From contig JAULSU010000006.1 of assembly GCA_030512335.1 (NCBI GenBank), positions 2,170,001-2,234,000 on the forward strand: a stretch of DNA of 64,000 nt, written 5' to 3'. The notes beneath the pieces were generated by a model that searched no databases, was not told the origin of the DNA, and saw nothing but the letters and a program-made list of their open reading frames with translations. Shown one piece after another: positions 54,724 through 64,000 of this stretch. The number at the start of each line of letters is the position of its first letter. Position 1 is the first letter of the stretch. Position numbers and translations under genes: made by a program. This stretch comes from Immersiella caudata. Lineage: Eukaryota; Ascomycota; Sordariomycetes; Sordariales; Lasiosphaeriaceae.

Positions 54724-55997
54724 ATGACCGAACGCGTTTTTCGTTTCAAAGGAGCATGCAACAACTACCCTTGGGGCAGGACGGGGTCAGAGTCACTGGC
54801 ATCTCAACTTCAGCGCAAGAACGACAGGGATTTCCAGCTGACAGAAGATGCGTTCTACTCTGAGCTGTGGTTTGGAGACTATCCGAACTTCCTGGCCCGA
54901 CTCCTAGAGGCTGGGGAGCTTCTCAAGGATGTCATCGGCCAGAATAAGGAGGGGATGCTGGGCAAGACAGCATCAGAGGCGTTAGACGGCAACTTGCCGT
55001 TCTTGCCGAAGGTAATGGCCCCAAATTGACGGATTTCCCTCTTGCCCACTAACATCCTGGCTACCAGATTCTTTCCATTGCGAAGGCGTTGCCCCTGCAG
55101 TTCCACCCAAACAAGGGGCTTGCAGCCAAACTCCACGAACAAGACCCCGGAAACTTCAAGGACCCTAACCATAAACCCGAGATTGCTGTTGCACTGTCCC
55201 GGTTCGAGATCTTTGCAGGGTTCAAGCCGCTTCCTGAAATTGAACCTTTGTTTCGTCTTCCACCTCTCCAACAATTCGGACCGAGCCTGGCGGATGCTGC
55301 AGCACGGTCGGACAAGGAGCTGCGAGAGGTTGTCCGGAGTATGCTCGAAGCGGATGCGAAGACAATCAAGTAGGTGCAAGAGGCGCTGCTCTCCTCTTCA
55401 CGGGAAGACTTGGGTGAGGCCGCATACATTCATGACCTCCTTCCCCGGCTACAATAGTAATACGGCCCGGAGGATCCCAGATCGCTAATTACCCTCCTCT
55501 ACACGAACTTCCTCATTCTAAACCCCGGGGAAGCCATTTACATGCCAGCCGATGATATCCACGCCTATCTCTCTGGCGACATTGTTGAGTACATGGCTCG
55601 CAGCGACAATGTGCTCAACTTAGGGTTTTGCACTCATGCGGAGAGATATTACCTTGACGTGTTTACCAACGCGCTTACTTTCGAGGCACACTCGACCAAC
55701 GACGTCATGCTGTCGAGCCAGAAGAGTGAGAAGAGTAAATCGGGAAGGACAGTTGTGTTCAGCCGCCTATTCGCGAGTTCGACTTTGCTCAAGGCCGACC
55801 TACAAGCAGAAGAGAGTGATAAGATTTCGGCCAGCGATGGGCTGGGTGTCTTCATCATTACCAAGGGCGAGGGCGATTTGATTGCGGATGGGAAGGAGTT
55901 TGATTTGTCAAAGGGGTCTATCTTCTTTGTCGCACAAGGTATCCCTGTCGAATAGGAGACCGAGACAGGGTTGCAGGCTCATATGGCAGTTGCCTGA
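54724..55997 (+). pseudogene. Mannose-6-phosphate isomerase (type I), nonsense mutations
   Basis: Two exons, 54724-55011 and 55068-55997, in phase across a 56-bp intron. The sequence is clearly phosphomannose isomerase: FKGACNNYPWG at the start, SELWFGDYPN, LPLQFHPNKGLAAKLH with the zinc-binding Gln and His, and EAIYMPADDIHAYLSGDIVE with further active-site residues. Four in-frame stops occur: TAG 55371-55373, TAG 55455-55457, TAA 55458-55460 and TAG 55953-55955. After the last, the family ending (LQAHMAV) still follows to TGA 55997. There is no frameshift. Stops without indels fit C-to-T changes (RIP) in a duplicated gene. The functional isomerase, which links fructose-6-P to GDP-mannose for glycosylation and cell wall, must lie elsewhere. 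Confidence 0.9.
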
Positions 55998-56648
55998 GCT
56001 CCTCTGCATGGTACATACAGCACTCACAATCAAAGGCCTGTCTTACTGGTCTCCCTTCCTGAATCAGATATTCGGCGAATCACCTTGAACGACAGCAAAG
56101 CATGGCGCCCTCCGATCCCCGCCCCTTAGCCTTCGGCATACCGGAAGACGAGGCCCGATTTCCCAACAGCTATTCATCATGAGGTGTGTATGGTCCTCAT
56201 TTTCAAACATTTTATCCATCAGAACGTCTTGTTACAGGAGATCCCGGCTTTTGTTGCAGCTGGTTTGTAGGGGATAGGTGCCAGCACCAGCCCACCCACG
56301 TCCTGGGATGAGACTCCGAAGTCCGACTTTTGTATACAGAACTCGGACCACCCTGTTAGGGTCATGGTAGGGATGTGCTCGTCTACTAAGGTAGAAGTTG
56401 ACCATGGTTTCTCTTTCTGAGAGATTGCCGTGGGGCAATGACCTGCCTCAGATAAGCAAGCCCTGTGTGGGAAACCGAGAACGTGGCGACTGTAGAGCCG
56501 CGGCTTCGTGTGCCACCAAGGTAAAAAAGAACCACGAAAATCGATGATGAAGTTCTCTGTGAACAGTAAACGGTAAAGCCTAACCTTATATACACCCGGG
56601 TACAAGACTCGATAAACCTAATCATACGGTGACTCACACGAGACGAAG
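55998..56648. other. Intergenic, no supported gene
   Basis: A 26-codon frame at 56104 is too short to call. A 128-codon minus frame (56219-56605) lacks motifs. Confidence 0.4.
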
Positions 56649-57017
56649 ATGACGCTGTCAACAAGTCAAAAACTCAATCGACCTGGCAAATCGCCAAAAA
56701 TAAAAAAGCCGTGGTTGCACGTACTAGTTATCACCATCTTTTTCTTTACATTCTCGCAGCTTTTTGCTTATAATCGGATCCTCACCCTACTGTCATCACT
56801 ACCACCATCATCACTACCACCATCATCACTACCACCATCATCACCACCATCATCACTACCACCATCATCACTACCACCATCATCACTACCACCATCATCA
56901 CCACCACCATTTACCCTGGCTCCTAGGAAGCCAAACCACCTCCCTATCATCCAGTTGGATCCCTCCACCTTCCACCACACCATCACTCCGCAAATTGCTT
57001 TGATGAAAGCGCCCTAA
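56649..57017 (+). CDS. Possible signal-anchored protein with SSLPP repeats
   Basis: 122 codons: a basic start (KSPKIKKPW), a hydrophobic helix LHVLVITIFFFTFSQLFAY, then eight or so SSLPP/SSPP units from a 15-bp tandem repeat, then PRKPNHLPIIQLDPSTF. Type II membrane anchor plus proline-serine stalk is the beginning of a Golgi-type enzyme layout, but no catalytic domain follows. The ending falls in a palindrome. It may be a truncated gene. Confidence 0.3.
   Translation: MTLSTSQKLNRPGKSPKIKKPWLHVLVITIFFFTFSQLFAYNRILTLLSSLPPSSLPPSSLPPSSPPSSLPPSSLPPSSLPPSSPPPFTLAPRKPNHLPIIQLDPSTFHHTITPQIALMKAP
56791..56912. repeat. 15-bp minisatellite (CATCATCACTACCAC-type)
   Basis: About eight units, some shortened; the unit length of 15 bp keeps a frame open (SSLPP). 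Confidence 0.9.
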
Positions 57018-57170
57018 CCAAGCCAAATATGGGACTCGCTTTGCCAATGAGGCAAAGTCGGAGGTTCGACTTGGTGAGGACGCTTTCATCACCGCCATTT
57101 GTGGGGTGATGGTGTGCTGGATTGTGGAGGCATCCACCAGGATAATGGGGAGGCCCTTTGGTGCTTGCAA
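56925..57170. repeat. Imperfect palindrome of about 245 bp
   Basis: The arm 56925-57046 matches the reverse complement of 57052-57170 with many substitutions. It is centred on TTGCCAATGAGGCAA. The arms both encode ATCACTCC/ATCACCCC-type sequence (HTITPQ in each), so it looks like an inverted duplication. Confidence 0.75.
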
Positions 57171-59625
57171 GTCGTCAGTGGGGGCTCAAGAGGCCAGCAA
57201 TCCTCCTACAACCAAGACCCTGTCGTTTTCTGGCGAGGTATCCACAGAGTTGCAACAGATCACTAAGCGTGGATTAGGGTTTCTTGCACAGGGGTTTTGG
57301 GCAAGTGACGAGTACCTACGCTACCGAGATGGCAGGCCAAACTAGCGGTGTTGCTGCAGAAATTTCCGAAGCCTGTGCTTACGTGATAACACCACCTTTA
57401 AACTATGAAGTTCATGGTAAGACGAATTCTTGTACAGTCATTTCCAAGCCCGGTGACGAACGGCTGGTGTTTGCTGAGGGCAAACACCTCGACTCGCGGA
57501 ACCTGAACACAGCTGTTGCGAGAGAGAGCGGCTAGATCTGGGGCAACCGTTTCTTGTTCGTCGAAAAGCTAGTTATTACTAGTAGCCTAGGAAATTTGTA
57601 TTGTTCCCATCCTTGCAAGAAGGATTCCTTTACTGGAGCATGCAGAAGAGTCTATTGTCGACGCCGACATTTGGCTGGCCCGCATCTTGGTTGATGGGCA
57701 GGGAGCTTGCCACCCTTACCTAGGTGTAAATGGCCCTGCAACCCTCCCGCCCGTTCAACTGTCTGTCCAAATGTTCGTTACGTTCAAGGCCTACCTCGAT
57801 GCGCCACACCCACAACATTCGTGTGGGCTGTTGTGGCAGACATAAAGTTACTTAAGGTCAGTCGTCTGCACCGCGCCCCTTTCGGGTGGGGTGCCTATAT
57901 GGTAAGGTAGAGACTTATACTGCTCAATGACGACGTTGAAATTGATTCCAGCCAATCTCTGTGCCTCCTGTGTGTTCTAGGCCCCGTGTAAGCGCGGGCT
58001 CTCAGGCAGCTCTCTTGGCGCTTTTTTGGCAAGCGAGACTGCCGTCGCGGTTACCGGGAAGGGCTGCCCCGAGTGGCGTCTGACCGAACGCTGCCCTTTC
58101 AAGCTTGACATTTCGGCACCCAATGCGCCACCGCCCAATTGCGCGATGCGGTTCAAACCGATGAGATTGAATGCTGAAAGAGTCAAAGTGAAAGCCAATA
58201 ACGTCTTGCGGGCTCCAAGGTTTTTGGCAACGCAGCTTCGATCACCATGGGGGTTTCCAGTTCTGGCATTCCGGCATTTCGGGAATGCCAGCGGGGCCAT
58301 GGGTTCCCGAGGTCACTTTTAGGTTTGATGTCGTCAACCGCGAAACGTGGTAATCGCGGACCCTGCAGCATTTTTCGGCACACACCAACGAAAAGAGACA
58401 CACCGCCATTGTCGCGGCCACGCAAGGGCCACTATCCGGGCCACGCATCAACTGCATCACCTCAGCGCGCGCCAGCACCGCGGGGGCGGTTCCTGTCTTC
58501 GATCATCTCCTGACACCGCAGCCTGAGCATGCATCGAAGAAATCGAGGGCCTGTTTCAGATGTCTTCTCTGGGGGAGGCGAAGGGGGAAATTAGTGGTTA
58601 TGGGGGTCAGAGAGGGAGAATCACTAGAAGCCGGATCCGCTTCCTTCCCGACACCACATACCCCACTGGACGCAGTCAGTCCCGTCGCGAACTCGATGGC
58701 GGGGTCGGCAAAGTGCCCCCAACGATCAGCGTCCTCTGGGCCGCTGGGAGGATCGTGCCGCGCAACCAATCACCCGCGGCACCCAGTGTATTTTGGCTGG
58801 GCGACAAACAGGGCGACGGCTGACCGAGACCTCTTCGCGGAGGGGCGTTACTCAGCGATGCGGACCACGGCGAAGGGCAAATTCGCGTCCACCTCGTATT
58901 TGTGCCGTGGCAGGGGCGGTGTGATTCAGCATTCAGCGAATTTGTTTTCAAGGTTCCATGTTTGGAAGGGGGGAAAAGAAAATAGGGGGTCCTGGGCGGT
59001 GGGTGTGCGAAATGAAAGGCGAAGCCGCCGAGTCATCGTGGCGTGTTGCGAGCAGCCCCCGACGTCGGCGGCACGCGTCCACGAACAGGCGTGTTGGCAA
59101 CGCCAAGCACCGTCGCGGGGTGGGAAACCACTGTGTTCTTCCCCTCGAACCCGCCCAAATCGCAATGGCTGAATGGCGCAAGTGCTCCAGATGGCACGCA
59201 GCTGACATGGTGGCAGGGGGCGGGGGCGAATCAGAAGACGCGATACTCACCGGGAGAAAGGCGCCTTGACGGTCGTCCCTTGGTGCCCCTACGTCATCGC
59301 CCAAGCACTTCCCGCCAAGCCAGGTCAATTCCAAGGCAGATCAGCGTCATAGGGCGTGTTTGCGGCCTAGGGCCCTGGCACACACTACGATGCAGATGGG
59401 AAAGCGCTTTCCCAATTCCCTGCACTCTCTTTTAAATCCCATCCCCCATCCGCCGCCGTCCACTGTTGACACGATCCCGTTTCCCGTCAATTTTTTGTCG
59501 TCTCATTTTCCAGGCTACCTAGATATACCTTCCGAGTCTCGACTTTCAGCATCATGTCGCACAGCTGACATCGTCATTTGCCAATCCGCATCCAACCCCA
59601 ACCCCAGCCCGCCCGCTAGCCCACC
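57171..59625. other. Long stretch without a supported gene
   Basis: Includes an 83-codon plus frame (57284-57535) of unknown nature and a hairpin near 58262-58288 (TGGCATTCC / GGGAATGCCA). Base composition changes to GC-rich around 58.6-59.3 kb. No family motif seen on either strand. Confidence 0.45.
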
Positions 59626-60445
59626 ATGAACAAGACGCTGCGGATCGCTACGGCGGCCGACCTCGACGCCATGACCTGGGTCCTCGTCGGTGCCTCACCT
59701 CTCGACCCCATCTATCCCTACCGCTTCCCGGACCGCAACCTATACACCGACGAGTTCGCCGAGCTCTGCCGTCAAAAATGCGCAGAGTACCTGGCCACCA
59801 GCACTGTTGTCGTCTGCGAGATGCCTATGGATCATGACCCATGCCGGACCCAAGTTGTCGCTTTTAGCGTGTGGGACGCCCCTCACATCCCGACGCCCCT
59901 CCAGCTAGGCCAAGGTACGCACCTCACCCGAACCTCTTCCCGCCACCTGCGTCCTCCACCCGTTCCCCTTCCAAGTTCCCAAAAAAACTAAACCTGTTCC
60001 CCGCACCACAGAACCCTTATCCCGCCCCACCAACAACCCCATCCTCCCCATCACCATCGGTCACCGCGACCGCATGAACGTCTTCCGCGAGAAATGCGCC
60101 GCCAACAAACGAGACTTTTTCGACTCGCGGTACACACGCGGGCACATGTTCCTCAAGATCTTGTTGTGCCATCCCGACTACCAACGGCGCGGCGCCGGGT
60201 GCGCCCTCACGTCGTGGGGTATCGAACAGGGTCGGCAGTTGGGCCTCAACACCACTGTATTTGCCAGCCCGATGGGCCTGAACCTTTATCGGAAGCTTGG
60301 GTTCCGCGAGATTGGCAGGTTCAGGGTGCAACTTGAGGGGGATGATGACTTCTTGGAGATTCCGGCGCTGGTGCTGCCACCCGATGATGGTCACCCGAGA
60401 CGGTTGATGGATGTGGGGATGCCGTTTTCGGTTGCGGTGTGTTAA
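59626..60445 (+). CDS. GNAT-family N-acetyltransferase
   Basis: Two exons, join(59626..59914,60012..60445), total 723 bp, 240 residues. The donor is GTACGC and the acceptor CACAG, restoring GQEPLSRPTNNP across the junction. The first exon holds beta strands (LRIATAADLDAMTWVL) and VVAFSVWD. The second carries the acetyl-CoA loop, ILLCHPDYQRRGAGCALTSW, where QRRGAG is the Q/RxxGxG/A motif, then GLNTTVFASPMGLNLYRKLGF, the usual motif B with the tyrosine. It is closest in form to fungal GNATs of unknown substrate. Confidence 0.9.
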
Positions 60446-61329
60446 CATTGCATGGGATGGAAACCTTTGTTATATTGTCTGTACGACTATTGCATATGAG
60501 GGGTGGGTTGGACTGCTGCGTCCTCATTTTGGAAGGAAAAGAAAGGGACTTCTTGGACATATGGGAAGAATCGGCGTTGGGTTTGATGGAAGCATGGTTT
60601 GCATATATAAGTGCTATGCATTGGCATACATCGTCGGGAGAGACATGCATTGTTTCATATATCAAGATCGGGATACCTCACTCACCAGTGACATGGAGGG
60701 TTGGCGCACATACCTACTTTGTCAGAGGTCATATGTTGGACAACATGATCTGTTAGATACAGACATTGGATATACAATGGGAAGATACAACTGGACATTG
60801 ATGTTTAGTGTTTAGTCTTTCCTGGCAGTTGCAATGATGTGAGATGCACAATGTCATCACCCCTTCGTGTGTTATTCTTGACAACTTGTGGTACTCAATG
60901 TCTTGGACTCTTTATAACCTCGAACCTTGCCTTCGATCGTAAGACCTGTCGTCATCCCTTCGGGTATCGGCCGAATCAGGCTCGGTCAGGGGTGAATATA
61001 ATCCCGATTCGATGACATACGATCAAGCAGCGGGGGACAGTGACAGCTCGGAGTTGTTACGCTATAAGAGGTGCTAGCATATGCTAGGAGAAATGACTCG
61101 TTTGAGATTCGTCTCTGCTCTTGGTCGAGAGATTTCACACCTTCTCACATTCCAAATAGGCCTTTTTTTCAGGGGAAAAGGTGAAGCAAGATCCTTGGTA
61201 TGCCTCTTTACATTCTCAACAGACTTTGCTTTTGAAAGTTGGGGCATCAAAACATCTTTCGAGTGCCTATGCATTTCCATAACGTCTTTGTTGCATTCTA
61301 ATAACGTCTTTTCAGCAGCGCCCGAAGCC
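60446..61329. other. Intergenic, no supported gene
   Basis: Convergent region between GNAT and the HNH gene. Only short frames. Confidence 0.5.
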
Positions 61330-62640
61330 TTATCGTTCAGTGCGCATTTCCTTCTCGATCCATGTGTAAAGTCCCGCGAACCCGGCCTTGATGCCCGGAA
61401 GTGACCAGTCTTCATCCAGGAAGTCGGGGTGTTCAGGGGCGCCCTGAACCGCCTCCGCGTCGGCCCCACCAGCCATGGCGACAATCTTGATCAGAGTCCA
61501 CTGCACCCGAAAAGCCTCTATCATCTTCTCCATGTGTTGTTTGGGGACATGAAATTCGAAGTTATTACCAGTTTCGACATTGAAACCTGTCTCGGGCCTG
61601 GAGATAGCCACGATGGGCTCCTGCTGCTCCCGACTCTCAGGGGTTCCACAATACGGATACGACAATGTCAAGTCAGCCTCCATGTGCTCTCTGGATCGTG
61701 GGGAGCCTTTCAGCTCAGAGCGAGGCCCCCTTTGCTTTGAGGACATCCAGTGGAACTGCAAACGGAGTGTCACAATGTCCTTGGGGTGCTGGACATTGGC
61801 TTTGACAGCTTCGATGTACTTTAGGCCAAAGTACCCTCTCCCCCACCAGTTGTGAAGAGTGGGAGAGAATAAGATGGAGTTCCAGTGTTTATCGCTAACA
61901 TCCCGCTCAGGTGTAAACAGAAACAGCAGGCGGTGGTAAACATCAGCAAAATGCTCGTGTTTCGGCCTACCCGTCATAAAGAGGCGCATCGAGCCTATCA
62001 TAGACTGCTTCCACCTCATCCTTCCATCCTCTGTCGGGGAGTTGGCGGCAAATGGGACAATATGGCATACGTGTGGGTCTCGCGTCCCGGTGATCACACA
62101 CTTCTTGTCCCCCACGGGCGCAGGTGCTGTTTTCTCTTCACCCTTGTCGGACAAGTTCCTGGTGGTGACTGCATACCTTGTGTTAGGGAATTCAAACAGC
62201 TACCTATGAAGATGGAAGGGCCCGGGCACTTGCAGATTCTTGAGCAAAAGCGGAAAGCACAGCATCTGCTGGATAAGTCCGTCCCTTTAGCGTAGGTCGA
62301 CCGTGCGATCACGTAGAAAAGCTGGTGTCTAGTTGAAGCAGGCTATAAAACTCCGCATCGTTGAATCGACGGTACTCGGCACTGGGCCTCCCGGTCAGAC
62401 GTGTGAAGTTGTACAGCCAGTGCTCCTCAAGTTTGTTGATGAACTTTAGTCGCTGTTCCACCTCGTCCATGGGTAGGAGCTCTGTAGCGCTCTGGTGCTC
62501 GGGCAACTTGTCAAAGTTACCGAGATGCGGCGCAGCTCGCGCTCTGCCCTCTCGTCTCCAGCTGTTTTGGCTCGGAGGTCGGCGTAATTACAGCTTATCC
62601 AGCTCGCCGGCATTCATGATGGCGTGCTGCATAGGTGTTG
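61330..62640 (-). CDS. HNH-endonuclease-domain (HNH_2) protein, gene structure uncertain
   Basis: The main segment, about 62160-61330, encodes KKCVITGTRDPHVCHIVPFA, the hallmark of fungal HNH_2 proteins (Cys and CHI with the catalytic histidine). NSILFSPTLHNWWGRGYFGL follows, the second conserved block, and then a C-terminal helical part. Upstream, 62506-62309 encodes LLPMDEVEQRLKFINKLEEH, and 62640-62530 a start MQHAIMNAGELDKL with a coil (ADLRAKTAGDERAERELRRI) in another frame. These pieces need one or two short introns or contain frameshifts; I could not settle the joins. The family is common in moulds, and nuclease activity and targets are unproven. Confidence 0.6.
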
Positions 62641-62895
62641 AGGTGTTTTGGTGACGACAAATTGCTGTTCTGGATGAAGGAGAAAAGAAAGGAGAAATTG
62701 TATGCGAAAAGAAGAGGGGAATGGTGGGGGGTTTTGTGTGTGGGGTGTTTTATTTTTTAGGGTTTCGTTTGTGAGAGAAGAAAACCTGAACGTGGTGGCC
62801 ATTTACCTACAACTTTATAATTATCCTAACAAAATAAAAACACCACAACCCTGTTGAGACACAAGAACCTAGTAGATGGTGACGGTGCGATCCGC

Positions 62896-64000
62896 TCATT
62901 TTCCGCGCAACCTCTCGGCCCACCTCTTAGGGCCTCGTTTCACCGACATCGCACCAACACGAACGTAGCGGTACCCAGAATCACATCCCCCTCCGCGGTC
63001 AACACTGAGATCAGGCTCGCCCTCGACAGTCACCCGCCTCAAGGGAAGGAAAAACAGATCCATCGGGCCCACTTCTTCAAAGTAATCATCATCTCCCCCA
63101 ATCTCTTCTTCATGAGGCGCGAGGCCAACCAGGAGGCAATACACCCACGTCGCCGGATTATCTGGATCAAAATCCCCTGGCTCGAAGCGATTTAGCCAGC
63201 CTGGTAGATGAGCAAGGCTAGCTCTGGAGAAGATTTCATCTGCCCTTTCGGACGATGATGAAGGGTGGCGGCACCTGTGCAGCGCATGGGAAGCGAGCTC
63301 GATGCCGCCCATCAAATTCCGGTGAAAATACGTGTCGTCAATATACAAAAAGCACTTGTATCGCTGGAGAATGTCGAGCCTGTGTGTGTGTAGAATGTCC
63401 ATCTCGCTGACTTGTCGATCCCCAAAACAGCAGGAATCAACCGACCAGTGATGGTGAGGTAGCTACCACCTTCGCGGAGCTCTCCTGTGGGATCCGACCC
63501 GGCCGGTTCACTGGTAACCGAAACTATTTGGAAAAAAGCTTCGAAGCCTTGACCAAAGGCAGGGCCAAGCAATAGGGTAGATTCCACACCCCCTTTCAAC
63601 GAAGCCTAGGACTATGTGGGAGCGCGCTAGGGCGTTACGTGGCCTCCGTTCCAGTCCCGAAATCGACCGGCTCCAGCCTTTTCGCTTTCGCGCCCCCCGC
63701 AATAGGTGTGAATCGGCAAGCGGTTCCTATACCAGAGAAGTGTGTGTGGTAGGTCGCCTCGCCAGAGCCCGGCCACGTAGCCAGAACCGCGGGCTCGCTG
63801 AAAGTGTTTTGCTAATCCAGAAATGGCGGGGAAGATATCCCCTTGGTTTGTTAGATTTAGTTGATGATATCTATAGACAAGATCGTACCAGAGTTCGTTT
63901 AGCTGCTCAGGAGGCATGGATTGCCATGCCATTACATTTTGGCGGCGCTTTATGGCTGTCTCTGGTCCATTCCGCACTAGGTCGTATCCAGAGTAATTTC
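62896..64000 (-). pseudogene. HET-domain-type gene, 3' part, RIP-scarred, runs off the window
   Basis: From the right edge inward the minus strand encodes NLTNQGDIFPAISGLAKHFQ and YVAGLWRGDLPHTLLWY, standard for the region after the HET domain. The usual RAPTWSWAS motif reads RAPT*S*AS: both tryptophans are TAG (63612-63614 and 63606-63608), and another TAG lies at 63627-63629 just before it. The frame then continues to about 63405, where a shift moves it to the frame ending at 62896 (VYCLLVGL, LFFLPLR, YRYVRVGAM, all typical of HET C-termini). The HET domain itself lies beyond the window. Nonfunctional. Confidence 0.8.

Noticed and set aside
1..64000. CRISPR arrays, bacterial operons, rRNA genes
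   Set aside because: No spaced direct repeats of CRISPR type, no ribosomal RNA sequence, and gene structure is eukaryotic.

Overview
The window is nuclear DNA of a filamentous ascomycete, most likely a Sordariomycete. Genes carry short GT-AG introns of about 50-75 bp, often with a CTAAC- or CTGAC-like branch site. The gene families are typical of moulds: a NACHT STAND protein, HET-domain proteins, DUF3176, a Zn(II)2Cys6-like regulator, TauD-like dioxygenase, fungal CorA-like and dynamin-like proteins, P450s and a GMC oxidoreductase. Transposons and some genes show C-to-T / G-to-A nonsense changes of the kind repeat-induced point mutation (RIP) makes. The species cannot be named from the sequence alone.

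Layout: 0-3 kb, a Fot1/pogo DNA transposon with 47-bp perfect terminal repeats beside a truncated DUF3176 gene. 3.4-6.4 kb, a NACHT-ankyrin-like STAND gene with a damaged or unresolved 5' end. 8.2-14.6 kb, a P450, a divergent secreted GMC oxidoreductase and a small secreted protein with repeats and dibasic (KEX2-type) sites. 14.6-18.9 kb, gene and transposon debris (BTB-like and ankyrin fragments, part of a second pogo transposase). 18.9-22.7 kb, a CorA-like membrane protein gene followed by two oppositely oriented solo LTRs, each with its own 5-bp target duplication. 24.8-27.0 kb, a dynamin-like GTPase. 27.9-33.7 kb, a compact acyltransferase / MFS transporter / P450 group that looks like a small secondary-metabolite cluster. 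34-38 kb, a broken HET gene, an intact deaminase and a broken sugar-isomerase-like gene. 38.6-43.1 kb, a chymotrypsin-like/F-box fusion and the replication-maintenance ATPase Mgs1/WRNIP1. 43.5-51 kb, a tRNA-like relic, a small membrane protein, a fungal kinase-like protein, a TauD-family dioxygenase and a zinc-cluster regulator. 51-64 kb, mostly decayed sequence with a nonsense-riddled mannose-6-phosphate isomerase copy, an intact GNAT acetyltransferase, an HNH-domain gene and a RIP-scarred HET gene running off the right end.

Overall this is accessory, fast-evolving DNA (allorecognition/immunity-type genes, metabolite genes, transposon relics) with a few housekeeping genes (Mgs1, dynamin-like, GNAT, deaminase) set in it. 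Exon structures were worked out by hand from splice signals and reading-frame continuity. Where the exons add up to one continuous frame this is stated; gene ends without a recognisable homologous segment remain uncertain.
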